Shown here piece after piece: positions 24,366 through 31,935 of a DNA stretch of 32,137 nucleotides. Both the position numbers and the translations under genes were made by a program. Position 1 is the stretch's first letter. The number at the start of each line of letters is the position of its first letter. The notes beneath the pieces are model-generated. The model saw only the letters and a program-made list of their open reading frames with translations. It did not search any database and had not been told where the DNA came from. The DNA lies in contig JAHEXX010000012.1 of NCBI GenBank assembly GCA_023251895.1, positions 1-32,137 of the forward strand. Reading direction: 5' to 3'. This DNA is from a bacterium (GTDB taxonomy: Bacteria; Actinomycetota; UBA4738; HRBIN12).

Positions 24366-25567
24366 GTCTCGGGGTCGAACGGGACCACGGGTGGGCGGGT
24401 GAGTTGCTGGTCGGGCCGGTTCGGCAGGCAGAACGAGACGCGGCTCCCCCCGCCCGGCAGAGGATCCGCCCAGATGATGCCGCCGTGTTCCAGGACCAGC
24501 TGGCGGGCCATGTGGAGCCCAACCCCTGCGCCGTCTCGCTCCTTGCGGAGTATCGCCTCACCGGTGGAGAAGGGCTCGTTGAACGCGGCGGAGACGACGT
24601 CCCGGGGGATGCCCCGGCCCCGGTCGGTGACCGACACGACCACCCCTTCCTCAAGCGATCGGGCCCGCAGCAAGACCGGCTGGCCGTCGCAATATCGGCA
24701 GGCATTCTCGAGGATCTGGCGGACGATCTCGCCCACTCGGACGGGGTCGGCCCAGGCCGTGAGGGTTTCGGGAAGCTCCCGCACCAGGATGACTTGGGGG
24801 AACTGGCGATGCATCTCGTCGGCGGCGTGCCGCAGGACGGGGGCCAGGTCGGACTCCGCCTGCTGGAGCGTGACGTTGCCCTGGTCGAGCTCCGCGATCG
24901 TGAGGATCTCATCCACCAGCATCATGAGCCTCTCCAGGGAGGCCTCGAGCCTCCCGACGAACTCGTCCCGCTCCTCCTCGGAGATGCCCTGGTTCTTCAG
25001 GACGTAGGCGATGCCCTTAGCCACGGTGACGGGGGTCCGAAGCTCGTGGGAGACGTTGGCGAGGAAATCCGCTTTGGCCGCCGTGACCCGATCGAGTTGC
25101 TCGGAGAGGTCGGCGACCGAGGCCTCCAGCTCGCGTTCCCGGACGATCGACGCCGCGAGGCGTTGGGCCAGCATCGACGAGACCTTGGGGGAGAGTTCGA
25201 CGGTGCTATCCCGGACCGAACGGACCGCGGCCACCACCGCCTCCGGCCCCTCCTCTTTCAGGAGGTAGCCGGCGGCACCGGCCCCCAGCGCCTCGGCCAC
25301 CGCGTCGGGCGAGCCGTTCGCGGCCCACACGAAGACCCGCGCCCTCGGCGCTGTCCCGCCCAGGCGGCGGAGCAGTTCGGTCCCGGAGAGTCCCTCGAGG
25401 TCGGGGTCGCACACGATCACGGTGGGCTGGATCCGGGCGCACAGCTCGACCGCCCGGAACCCGTCGGTGGCGACTTCCGTCTCGAACAGCTCGCCGGACT
25501 TGATCAAGGCGTACTGGAGCTGGGCGGCCGCATGGGGTGAATCGCAGAGCAGCAGCTTATTGGCCAT
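24335..25567 (-). CDS. Histidine kinase with N-terminal receiver domain
   Basis: A soluble 410-residue signalling protein with no membrane segment. Residues 1-125 form a receiver-like domain with D54 in VIVCDPDLEGLSG as the probable phosphoacceptor and K104 in YLLKEEG. The acidic pair near the N-terminus is reduced to one aspartate (LLLCDS), so phosphorylation may be weak. A short coiled coil (about 135-165) leads to HisKA with H174 in NVSHELRTP, then the ATPase domain (ENACRYC, DRGRGIP, GAGVGLHMARQLV). The last 30 residues are a Pro-rich tail. It lies 60 bases downstream of the NarL-type regulator on the same strand, its likely partner. Upstream of ATG 25567 no clear Shine-Dalgarno was identified. 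Its 3' end overlaps btuD. Confidence 0.92.
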   Translation of the reverse strand: MANKLLLCDSPHAAAQLQYALIKSGELFETEVATDGFRAVELCARIQPTVIVCDPDLEGLSGTELLRRLGGTAPRARVFVWAANGSPDAVAEALGAGAAGYLLKEEGPEAVVAAVRSVRDSTVELSPKVSSMLAQRLAASIVRERELEASVADLSEQLDRVTAAKADFLANVSHELRTPVTVAKGIAYVLKNQGISEEERDEFVGRLEASLERLMMLVDEILTIAELDQGNVTLQQAESDLAPVLRHAADEMHRQFPQVILVRELPETLTAWADPVRVGEIVRQILENACRYCDGQPVLLRARSLEEGVVVSVTDRGRGIPRDVVSAAFNEPFSTGEAILRKERDGAGVGLHMARQLVLEHGGIIWADPLPGGGSRVSFCLPNRPDQQLTRPPVVPFDPETQPTSAITSS

Positions 25568-25627
25568 CCCGATTGGGGTATCGACATGCCCGGCCCGCGC
25601 TTGAGCGTGCCTGGAACGCGGGCCGCG

Positions 25628-26263
25628 CTACTGAACGAGGCCGCTTCGGAACGCGATGGCCACGGCCTGCGCGCGGTCGTTCGCGCCGAGCTTCTCGAAG
25701 ATCCGCTCCAGGTGGGTCTTCACCGTGTGCGGCGAGATCCCCAGCTCCTTGGCCACCTCCTTGGTGGTGGCCCCGTAGGCGACCTTCTGGAGGATCTCCT
25801 TCTCGCGCTTGGAGAGCGGCGTGGCCTCCGGGCGCTTGTCGGCGAGCTGGACCTCCTCGATGAAGGCCGCGGTGAGCTGGGGATGGATGACCGCCTTACC
25901 CTCCACGGCCAGGCGGGCCGCGTTCACCAGCTCGTCCGCATCAGCGTCCTTCAGGAGGTAGCCGGAGACGCCGGCCTGGATCGCTTCGGCCATGGAGGAA
26001 CGGGACTCGTCGATCGTGAAAAGGATCACCTTGGTGCTGGGGGAGGCCTCCCGGATGCGTCGGGTGGCCTCGATCCCACCTATCCCGGGCATGCGCACGT
26101 CCATGAAGACCACGTCGGGCATCTGGGCGCGAGCGGCGTCGACGGCCTCCTCGCCGGTCGCGGCCTCGCCGGCGACCTCGATTTCCTCGGACGTCTCCAA
26201 TGCGTCGCGGAGCCCCTCACGGGTCACCGGATGGTCGTCGACGATGAGGACGCGGATCGCCAT
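25628..26263 (-). CDS. NarL/FixJ-family response regulator
   Basis: DNA-binding response regulator, 211 residues. The receiver domain (1-120) has the acidic pair D9/D10 (LIVDDHP), phosphorylation site D55 (VVFMDVRMPG), the switch threonine in LFTIDES and the lysine in YLLKDAD. The C-terminal LuxR-type helix-turn-helix (about 148-205) contains LSKREKEILQKVA, TTKEVAKELGISPHTVKTHLERIFEKLG and the final conserved RAQAVAIAF. GAGGAGGG lies just before ATG 26263. It heads a two-gene unit with the receiver-kinase downstream and is divergent from sufT. Target genes cannot be told from the sequence. Confidence 0.95.
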   Translation of the reverse strand: MAIRVLIVDDHPVTREGLRDALETSEEIEVAGEAATGEEAVDAARAQMPDVVFMDVRMPGIGGIEATRRIREASPSTKVILFTIDESRSSMAEAIQAGVSGYLLKDADADELVNAARLAVEGKAVIHPQLTAAFIEEVQLADKRPEATPLSKREKEILQKVAYGATTKEVAKELGISPHTVKTHLERIFEKLGANDRAQAVAIAFRSGLVQ

Positions 26264-26334
26264 TTCCCTCCTCAGGCCTTTCGCTGGAAACGGTGGATAC
26301 TAGGATAGACCCCGGAACATCCCGAGGAGCCAGA

Positions 26335-26709
26335 TTGGACGACCACGTGACCACCGAGGACGCGGTGCCCGAGGAAGCAACCTCGATCCCCTCCGGCGGA
26401 ACCGGGCAGCTCACGAAAGAGGCCGTCTTGGACTCGCTCCGCAACGTGTTCGACCCCGAGCTGGGAATCAACATCGTGGACCTCGGGCTCGTGTATGAGG
26501 TCGATATCTCCGACGAGGGCACTGTCCACATCGAGTACACGCTCACGACGATGGGCTGTCCCATCGGCCCGCTGATCGAGCAGCAGATGCAATCTTTCCT
26601 GGCCAACCTTCCGGGCGTGACGGCCGTTGAGGCCGAGATGGCCCTTCGGCCGCCGTGGAGCCCGGAGATGATGTCCGACGAGGCCAAGGCCGCCCTCGGC
26701 ATCTTCTGA
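26335..26709 (+). CDS. sufT: SufT/MIP18-family (DUF59) Fe-S assembly protein
   Basis: Small protein, 124 residues, of the MIP18/PaaD-like family that helps mature [4Fe-4S] proteins. After a flexible acidic N-terminus come VLDSLRNVFDPELGINIVDLGLVYEVDI (core DPELGINIVDLGLVY), YTLTTMGCPIGP with the conserved C75, and the C-terminal MALRPPWSPEMMSDEAK, where PPW is a family landmark. I start it at TTG 26335 because GAGGAG (26324-26329) lies 5 bases upstream; GTG 26347 is an alternative. A TAGGAT at 26301-26306 could be its -10 box. In many actinobacteria sufT is the last gene of the suf operon. Here it precedes the operon, separated from it by the sulfurtransferase unit. Confidence 0.88.
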   Translation: MDDHVTTEDAVPEEATSIPSGGTGQLTKEAVLDSLRNVFDPELGINIVDLGLVYEVDISDEGTVHIEYTLTTMGCPIGPLIEQQMQSFLANLPGVTAVEAEMALRPPWSPEMMSDEAKAALGIF

Positions 26710-26722
26710 GGACCCCTCGGCG

Positions 26723-26752
26723 TTGACATCGCACCTGCAACGGGCATACCGT
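26723..26752 (+). promoter_or_regulatory. Promoter of the leader peptide and sulfurtransferase unit
   Basis: A consensus -35 box TTGACA (26723-26728) is followed after 18 bases by TACCGT (26747-26752), which fits the actinobacterial TANNNT -10 form. The predicted transcription start, around 26758-26760, lies just ahead of the GGAGG that serves the leader peptide. This is the best-looking promoter in the window. It lies 13 bases after the sufT stop, so the sulfurtransferase need not depend on sufT transcription. Confidence 0.65.
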
Positions 26753-26783
26753 GTCCGAATCCGATGCCGGAGGTAGGGATTCG

Positions 26784-26894
26784 GTGATCCGCACGCGCGA
26801 GCAGGGGCTGGTGGGAGCCATGATCCCGTCCCGGCTGTGCTGTTCGCGCTTCGGCGCCCGCCCGGAGGGCGCGGAAGGACGCGTGCGGCCGTAG
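26784..26894 (+). CDS. Cysteine-containing leader peptide (36 residues)
   Basis: A short frame from GTG 26784 to TAG 26894, with GGAGG (26769-26773) 10 bases upstream. In-frame starts at 26811 (GTG) and 26820 (ATG) would give shorter versions ending identically. The product is basic and centres on SRLCCSRF, with two adjacent cysteine codons at 26838-26843. It has no fold or export signal. The promoter is immediately upstream, and a terminator-like hairpin and the thiosulfate sulfurtransferase gene follow. Cys-Cys upstream peptides before sulfur genes are known in actinobacteria as cysteine-responsive attenuation peptides. I infer the same job here: ribosome speed at the cysteine codons reports cysteinyl-tRNA supply. 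Confidence 0.66.
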   Translation: MIRTREQGLVGAMIPSRLCCSRFGARPEGAEGRVRP

Positions 26895-26918
26895 CGGCAC
26901 CGGGACACCAGCATCGAG

Positions 26919-26943
26919 AGGCCGCCCGCTGGCGGCCTTTGCC
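26919..26943 (+). terminator. Attenuator hairpin in the sulfurtransferase leader
   Basis: AGGCCGCC (26919-26926) pairs with GGCGGCCT (26931-26938) around a CGCT loop, and TTTGCCGTTT follows, so it resembles an intrinsic terminator with an imperfect U tract. Its 5' arm GGCCGC (26920-26925) is also exactly complementary to GCGGCC (26885-26890), which overlaps the last codons of the leader peptide. The two pairings exclude each other: a ribosome that reaches the leader stop would cover the upstream segment and let the terminator form. The pairing is seen; the regulatory behaviour is inferred. Confidence 0.55.
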
Positions 26944-26982
26944 GTTTCAGGGAGATCGGTTCGGGAAGGAAGGGGGAGAGCG

Positions 26983-27828
26983 GTGAGTGGATACGCGAAG
27001 CCGGAGGTGTTGGTCGAGACCGACTGGCTGGAGGAACACGTCGGAGATCCGGGCGTCCGGATCATCGAGGTGGACGAGGACACGCAGGCCTACGAGAAGG
27101 GCCACATCAAAGGAGCGGTGGGCTGGAACTGGACCACCGACCTGCACGCCCCGGTGGGTCGGGACTATGTGGACCAGGCCGGCCTGTCGAAGCTGCTGTC
27201 GAACGCGGGCGTCGGCGCGGACACGACCGTAGTGCTGTACGGCGGGAACAACAACTGGTTCGCGGCGTACGCCTACTGGATCCTGAAGCTCCGGGGGTTC
27301 GACGACGTGAAGCTCTTGAACGGCGGGCGCAAGAAGTGGGAGCTGGAGAGCCGGGAGCTCACTCAGGAGACGCCCTCGTACAAGCCGACCGGTATCACGA
27401 TCTCGGCTGCGGAGAAGCGGGAGATCCGGGCCCTTCGGGACGAGGTGCTCGCCAAGGTCGGCGGCGCGACCGGGTTCGTCGACGTGCGCTCGCCGGAGGA
27501 GTACCGGGGTGAGAAGCTCGCCCCCGACCACCTGCCGCAGGAGCAGGCCCAGGTCCCGGGGCATATCGCCGGGGCGGCCAACATCCCATGGGCCAAGGCG
27601 GCGAACGACGACGGTACGTTCAAGTCGGCCGAGGAACTGAAGGCGCTGTACGAGGGTGAGGGGATCGGGGCGGACCGGGAGGTCATCGCGTACTGCCGGA
27701 TCGGCGAGCGGTCCTCACACACATGGTTCGCCCTGCAGGAGCTGCTCGGTTATCCGAACGTGAAGAACTACGACGGGTCCTGGACCGAGTACGGCTCGCT
27801 CGTGGGCGCTCCCGTCGAGAAGGGATAG
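26983..27828 (+). CDS. sseA: Thiosulfate sulfurtransferase (tandem rhodanese)
   Basis: Cytosolic two-domain rhodanese, 281 residues, that moves sulfane sulfur from thiosulfate or a related donor to a thiol acceptor. The N-terminal domain (about 8-125) is the inactive type, with HIKGAVGWNW and VVLYGGNNNWFAAYAYW. The C-terminal domain (about 160-277) has FVDVRSPEEYRG, GHIAGAANIPW and the active-site loop CRIGERS with persulfide-carrying C238, as in mycobacterial CysA2/SseA. The start is GTG 26983 with GGGGGAGA just upstream. It is preceded by the Cys-Cys leader and followed by a strong hairpin, so it forms a single-gene unit. Beside the suf operon it may contribute sulfur, but the donor there is normally SufS. 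Confidence 0.93.
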   Translation: MSGYAKPEVLVETDWLEEHVGDPGVRIIEVDEDTQAYEKGHIKGAVGWNWTTDLHAPVGRDYVDQAGLSKLLSNAGVGADTTVVLYGGNNNWFAAYAYWILKLRGFDDVKLLNGGRKKWELESRELTQETPSYKPTGITISAAEKREIRALRDEVLAKVGGATGFVDVRSPEEYRGEKLAPDHLPQEQAQVPGHIAGAANIPWAKAANDDGTFKSAEELKALYEGEGIGADREVIAYCRIGERSSHTWFALQELLGYPNVKNYDGSWTEYGSLVGAPVEKG

Positions 27829-27845
27829 TCCCCCCTCTCGGTGAC

Positions 27846-27882
27846 CGGAGGGCGGGCGCGCCGGAGGCGCGCCCGCCCTCCG
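27846..27882 (+). terminator. Long perfect hairpin after the sulfurtransferase gene
   Basis: GGAGGGCGGGCGCGCC (27847-27862) is followed by a three-base loop and its exact complement (27866-27881); one more C-G pair extends the stem to 17 base pairs. There is no U tract (GTCCTGC follows), so it is a terminator of the U-less type proposed for GC-rich bacteria, or an mRNA 3'-end stabiliser. It sits 18 bases after the sulfurtransferase stop and isolates that unit from the suf operon. Confidence 0.7.
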
Positions 27883-27948
27883 TCCTGCGGCGGCCTCGCA
27901 GGTCGCCGGTCAGCGTAGCGGAGCGGGGGGTAAATCCGACCTCCCAGG

Positions 27949-27984
27949 TGGACTTTTGGCCGTTTTCGGGGGTACCCTGAGGGT
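27949..27984 (+). promoter_or_regulatory. Likely suf operon promoter with an operator-like dyad
   Basis: TACCCT (27973-27978) fits a TANNNT -10 box, with TGGACT (27949-27954) 18 bases upstream as a weak -35. A perfect dyad, ACCCTGAGGGT (27974-27984), overlaps the -10 box, where a repressor would block transcription. The predicted mRNA would start near 27985, about 30 bases before sufB. No SufR or IscR gene is in the window. The dyad is seen; promoter and operator function are inferred. Confidence 0.4.
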
Positions 27985-28015
27985 GTCAGGGAACGGACCG
28001 CCGAGGGAGACGAAC

Positions 28016-29428
28016 GTGGCTGTCAGCCAGGAAGAGCACCTCAAGGAACTCAGCAAGGGCTACCGGTTCGACTGGAAGGACGCCGACCACTCCGTCTTCA
28101 CGCCCAAGCGGGGCTTGTCGGCCGCCGTCGTGGAGGAGATCTCCAGCCTGAAGGGCGAACCGGACTGGATGCGGAAGTTCCGGCTGAAGGCCCTGAAGCA
28201 CTTCGAGGCCCGCCCGATGCCGTGGTGGGGTGCCGACCTCTCCGACATCGACTTCGAGAACATCTACTACTTCATCCGTTCCACCGAGAAGCAGGCGAAG
28301 AACTGGGAGGACCTGCCGGAGGACATCCGGGGCACCTGGGACAAGCTGGGCATCCCCGAGGCAGAGAAGAAGTACCTGGGCGGCGTCAGCGCGCAATACG
28401 AAAGCGAGGTCGTGTACCACAAGATCAAGGACGAGCTCGACCAGATGGGCGTGCTGTTCACCGACATGGACTCGGCCCTCCGCGACCACCCCGACATCGT
28501 CAAGGAATACTTCGGGACGATCATCCCGCCCAACGACAACAAGTTCGCTTCGCTGAACTCGGCGGTGTGGTCGGGCGGCTCGTTCATCTACGTGCCGCCG
28601 GGCGTGCACGTGGACATCCCGCTGCAGGCTTACTTCCGCATCAACGCCGAGAACATGGGCCAGTTCGAACGGACCCTGATCATCGCCGACGAGGGCTCGT
28701 ACGTGCACTACGTGGAAGGCTGCTCGGCGCCCATCTACACGAGCGACTCGCTTCACTCCGCGGTGGTCGAGATCATCGTGAAGAAGGGTGCGCGGGTCCG
28801 GTACACGACCATCCAGAACTGGTCGACCAACGTGTACAACCTGGTGACCAAGCGGGCCGCGGCCTACGAGGACGCCGTGATGGAGTGGATCGACGGCAAC
28901 ATCGGCTCCAAGGTCACGATGAAGTACCCCTCGATCTACCTGCTGGGGAAGGGCGCCCGAGGCGAAGTGCTGTCGGTCGCCTATGCCGGCAAGGGCATGC
29001 ACACCGACGCCGGCGGCAAGGCCGTCCACGTCGCCCCGTACACCACCAGCATCATCACCAGCAAGTCGGTGTCGAAGGACGGCGGCCGCACCGGGTACCG
29101 CGGGCTGATCCGCGTGGAGCCGGGCGCGCACCACGCCAAGTCCAACGTGCGGTGCGATGCATTGATCCTCGACGAGGACTCCCGCTCCGACACCTACCCC
29201 TACATCGAGGTCGAGGAGGAGACGGCGGCCCTGGGCCACGAGGCAACGGTGTCCAAGGTGGGCGACGACCAGCTCTTCTACCTGATGAGCCGGGGCCTCT
29301 CCGAGCCTGCGGCCACGGCGATGATCGTGAACGGCTTCATCGAGCCGATCACGCGAGAGCTTCCCATGGAGTACGCGGTCGAGCTGAACCGCTTGATCGA
29401 GCTCCAGATGGAGGGCTCGGTCGGGTAG
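28016..29428 (+). CDS. sufB: Fe-S cluster assembly scaffold SufB
   Basis: Scaffold subunit of the SufBCD complex, on which Fe-S clusters are built, 470 residues. The family core is clear: [20 protein letters not shown] with conserved C236, [39 protein letters not shown], and [19 protein letters not shown] with C380, which corresponds by motif to the essential cysteine (C405) of E. coli SufB. The C-terminal [25 protein letters not shown] region is typical. The start is GTG 28016 with GAGGGAGA upstream. It is the first gene of a suf operon continuing with sufD, a Rieske ferredoxin, sufC and sufS. Confidence 0.97.
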   Translation: MAVSQEEHLKELSKGYRFDWKDADHSVFTPKRGLSAAVVEEISSLKGEPDWMRKFRLKALKHFEARPMPWWGADLSDIDFENIYYFIRSTEKQAKNWEDLPEDIRGTWDKLGIPEAEKKYLGGVSAQYESEVVYHKIKDELDQMGVLFTDMDSALRDHPDIVKEYFGTIIPPNDNKFASLNSAVWSGGSFIYVPPGVHVDIPLQAYFRINAENMGQFERTLIIADEGSYVHYVEGCSAPIYTSDSLHSAVVEIIVKKGARVRYTTIQNWSTNVYNLVTKRAAAYEDAVMEWIDGNIGSKVTMKYPSIYLLGKGARGEVLSVAYAGKGMHTDAGGKAVHVAPYTTSIITSKSVSKDGGRTGYRGLIRVEPGAHHAKSNVRCDALILDEDSRSDTYPYIEVEEETAALGHEATVSKVGDDQLFYLMSRGLSEPAATAMIVNGFIEPITRELPMEYAVELNRLIELQMEGSVG

Positions 29429-29454
29429 GCCGGCAAGCGCTGGGCGGGACCGGG

Positions 29455-29478
29455 AGGGCAGGCCGGACGGTCTGCCCT
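29455..29478 (+). terminator. Intercistronic hairpin between sufB and sufD
   Basis: AGGGCAGGCC (29455-29464) can pair with GGTCTGCCCT (29469-29478) around a GGAC tetraloop, a ten-base-pair stem with one G-T wobble; TCTTGACGG follows. It lies in the 72-base gap between sufB and sufD, the only sizeable gap in the operon. It could be a partial terminator, an RNA-processing site or a stabiliser of the sufB message. The structure is seen; its function is not known. Confidence 0.5.
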
Positions 29479-29500
29479 TCTTGACGGAAGGAACGACGTG

Positions 29501-30811
29501 ATGGAACCGGCCACGAAGGTGCAGGGGTTCGACGAGGAGGCGCTCTCCGCGCTGTCCTCGTCCACACTGTTCGTGGAAGCCCTCCGCAAGCAGGCCCTGG
29601 AGGAGTTCCTCGCTCTGCCGATCCCGTCGCAGGAAACGGAGGAGTGGCGGTACACCGACCTCTCCGATCTCGACCTCTCGTTCGCACCTTTCGCGCCCGG
29701 GGGCGACGCGGAGAGCCTGAACAGGGGGAAGATCCTTCAAGCCGCCGGGGTGGTTGGTGAGCGCGCTGGGCTCCAGATCCAGCGCAACTCGGAAGTCGTC
29801 TCCACGCAACTCACCGAGGGGCTCGGCGCGAAGGGCGTTATCTTCGGCGACCTGGACCGGGCCGCGGAGGAGCACCCCGAGCTCGTCGAGCCGCACCTGC
29901 ACGCGCTGGTGCCGACGTCGCGCACGAAGTTCACCGCGCTGCACGGAGCCTTCAGGACCGGCGGGACGTTCCTGTACGTCCCGCCGGCGGTGACCGTGGA
30001 ACTCCCGCTCCAGACCCTCACCTACCTCGACGCCGACGGCGCCGCTGTGTTCCCCCACACCCTGATCGTGGTGGGACAGGACGCCGAGGTGACGTTCATC
30101 GACCGGTACGTTTCGCCTGCGCTCTCCCGAGCGCTGTCCGTCGGGATCACGGAGATCCACGCCGGCGCCGCCTCGCGTGTGCGCTACGTCTCGATCCAGG
30201 AGTGGGGCGACGGGGTCACCCACCTCGGTGTGCAACGGGCCCGGACTGGTCGCGACACCGAGCTGCGGACGGTCGCGATCGGCTTCGGGGCCTCACTGGC
30301 CCGTGCGGAGGCCGAGACCGAGCTCGCGGAGCCCGGAGGCTTCTCCGAGATGCTGGGCGTGTTCTTCGCCGACGGGACCCAGCACTTCGACCACCGGTCG
30401 CTGCAGGACCACGTGGCGCCGAACTGCAAGAGCGACCTCCTGTACAAGGGGGCGCTGAAGGGCGAGTCGAGGGCTGTTTACTCGGGGTGGGTGCACGTCC
30501 GCCCGGACGCGCAGAAGACCGATGCGATGCAAACCAGCCGGAACATCGTGCTCTCGGACCGGGCCAAGGCCGACGCCATCCCGAACCTGGAGATCGAGGC
30601 CAACGACGTCCGGTGCGGCCACGCCGCCAGCGTGGGCCCGGTGGAGGAGGAGCAGGTGTTCTACCTCCAAAGCAGGGGGATCCGGCGCGACGAGGCCGAG
30701 CGGCTGATCGTCTTCGGCTTCTTCCAGGAGGTCCTGGACCGCATCACGCTCGAGGAGGTTCGCGACAGCGTGTCGCACGCCATCGAGCAGGAACTCGCGG
30801 GGGAGGGCTGA
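29501..30811 (+). CDS. sufD: Fe-S cluster assembly protein SufD
   Basis: SufB paralogue and partner in the SufBC2D complex, 436 residues. The N-terminus has EEWRYTDLSDLDLS, typical of SufD. The beta-helix core includes GTFLYVPPAVTVELPLQ and HTLIVVGQDAEVTFIDRY. The C-terminal block is strongly conserved: NCKSDLLYKGALKGESRAVYSGWVHV (core DLLYKGAL), KTDAMQTSRNIVLSDRAKADAIPNLEIEANDV (core NLEIEANDVRCGH) and YLQSRGI. ATG 29501 follows GGAAGG by 9 bases; the GTG three bases earlier is an equal alternative. Its TGA shares a base with the ATG of the Rieske gene. Confidence 0.95.
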   Translation: MEPATKVQGFDEEALSALSSSTLFVEALRKQALEEFLALPIPSQETEEWRYTDLSDLDLSFAPFAPGGDAESLNRGKILQAAGVVGERAGLQIQRNSEVVSTQLTEGLGAKGVIFGDLDRAAEEHPELVEPHLHALVPTSRTKFTALHGAFRTGGTFLYVPPAVTVELPLQTLTYLDADGAAVFPHTLIVVGQDAEVTFIDRYVSPALSRALSVGITEIHAGAASRVRYVSIQEWGDGVTHLGVQRARTGRDTELRTVAIGFGASLARAEAETELAEPGGFSEMLGVFFADGTQHFDHRSLQDHVAPNCKSDLLYKGALKGESRAVYSGWVHVRPDAQKTDAMQTSRNIVLSDRAKADAIPNLEIEANDVRCGHAASVGPVEEEQVFYLQSRGIRRDEAERLIVFGFFQEVLDRITLEEVRDSVSHAIEQELAGEG

Positions 30812-31131
30812 TGGGGCTGGTGAAGGTGTGCACCGCCGCGGACGTCCCGGAGGGCGAGGTCCGGCGGTTCCAGGTGAACGGCCGGGAGGTGGCGGTCGTC
30901 AACCTTGGGCAGGAGGGGTTCCGCGCGGTGGATGCGATCTGCTCCCATGCCCACTACTTCCTGGACGAGGGCGAGGTCGACGTGGACCTCGAGACCATCG
31001 AGTGTCCCAAGCATGGCTCGACGTTCGACCTGAACTCCGGCAAGCCCCGGACCCTGCCGGCAACGCTGCCGGTGCAGGTGTTCCCGGTCAAGAACGAGAG
31101 CGACGACATCCTGATCGAGGTGGAGGAATGA
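30811..31131 (+). CDS. Rieske-type [2Fe-2S] ferredoxin of the suf operon
   Basis: A 106-residue single-domain Rieske protein. The cluster ligands are C44 and H46 in CSHAHYFLD, then C65 and H68 in CPKHGSTFDL, the C-X-H...C-X2-H pattern of ferredoxin components of ring-hydroxylating dioxygenases. It has no signal peptide or membrane anchor. It overlaps sufD by one base (TGATG) and sufC by four (ATGA), so translation of the three is coupled. A Rieske ferredoxin at this place in the suf operon is common in actinobacteria. It may carry electrons for cluster assembly or be an early acceptor of new clusters; its role there is not settled. Confidence 0.93.
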   Translation: MGLVKVCTAADVPEGEVRRFQVNGREVAVVNLGQEGFRAVDAICSHAHYFLDEGEVDVDLETIECPKHGSTFDLNSGKPRTLPATLPVQVFPVKNESDDILIEVEE

Positions 31132-31919
31132 CGGAAACCGCGGTGGCGACGGCGACCCTCGAGGTCCGAGGGCTGCACGCTTCGGTCGAGGGCAAGGAGA
31201 TCCTGAAGGGCATCGACCTCACGGTCCGCCAGGGCGAGACGCACGCCCTGATGGGCCCGAACGGCTCGGGGAAGTCGACCCTGGCCAACGTGATCATGGG
31301 CCGGCCCGGCTTCCAGGTCACGGCCGGCGAGGTCCTGTTCAAGGGCGAGGACATCCTGGGCCTCACCACCGACCAGCGGGCCAGGCGCGGGCTGTTCCTG
31401 GCGATGCAGTATCCGGTCGAGGTCCCCGGCGTCTCGGTCGTGAACTTCCTGCGAACGGCCTACCAGTCGATCAAAGGCGAGGGGGTCAGCGCGCTGGCGT
31501 TCCGCAAGCACATGAAAGAGAAGATGAACATGCTGGCGATCGAGGACGCCATGGTGAGCCGGTACGTGAACCAGGGCTTCTCCGGCGGCGAGAAGAAGCG
31601 GAACGAGATCCTGCAGCTCGCGGTGCTGGAGCCGGAGATCGCGATCCTGGACGAGACGGACTCGGGCCTGGACATCGACTCGCTGAAGCTGGTGGCGACG
31701 GGCGTCGCGCAGCTGGTCGGCCCGAACCTCGGCGTGCTGCTCGTGACCCACTATCAGCGGATCCTGAACTACATCACGCCCGACTTCGTCCACGTCATGA
31801 TCAACGGGCGTATCGTCAAGTCCGGCGGCGAGGAGCTCGCGGCCGAGCTGGAGAAGAAGGGCTATGAGGAGCTCCGCAAGGAGCTCGGGATCGAGGAGAA
31901 CGGCGGCGACGCGGCGTGA
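31128..31919 (+). CDS. sufC: Fe-S cluster assembly ATPase SufC
   Basis: ABC-type ATPase of the SufBCD scaffold, 263 residues, cytosolic and not a transporter subunit. Walker A is GPNGSGKST (43-51), the Q loop region is FLAMQYPVEVPGVSV, the signature is FSGGEKKRNEILQ (the EKKRNEI part is specific to SufC), Walker B is IAILDETDSGLD, and the H loop is VTHYQRIL. The DETDSGLD sequence in place of DEPTSGLD is normal for SufC. The start is ATG 31128, overlapping the Rieske stop, with GGAGGA just before it. The C-terminus is a charged tail ending at 31919. sufS follows after 16 bases. Confidence 0.97.
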   Translation: MTETAVATATLEVRGLHASVEGKEILKGIDLTVRQGETHALMGPNGSGKSTLANVIMGRPGFQVTAGEVLFKGEDILGLTTDQRARRGLFLAMQYPVEVPGVSVVNFLRTAYQSIKGEGVSALAFRKHMKEKMNMLAIEDAMVSRYVNQGFSGGEKKRNEILQLAVLEPEIAILDETDSGLDIDSLKLVATGVAQLVGPNLGVLLVTHYQRILNYITPDFVHVMINGRIVKSGGEELAAELEKKGYEELRKELGIEENGGDAA

Positions 31920-31935
31920 GTGAGGCGCGAGTGCG

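Noticed and set aside
27986-30235. A 749-codon open frame on the minus strand opposite sufB and sufD.
   Set aside because: sufB and sufD are certain from their motifs. The antisense frame is low-complexity, rich in His, Arg, Asp and Val, and crosses two genes and the gap between them.
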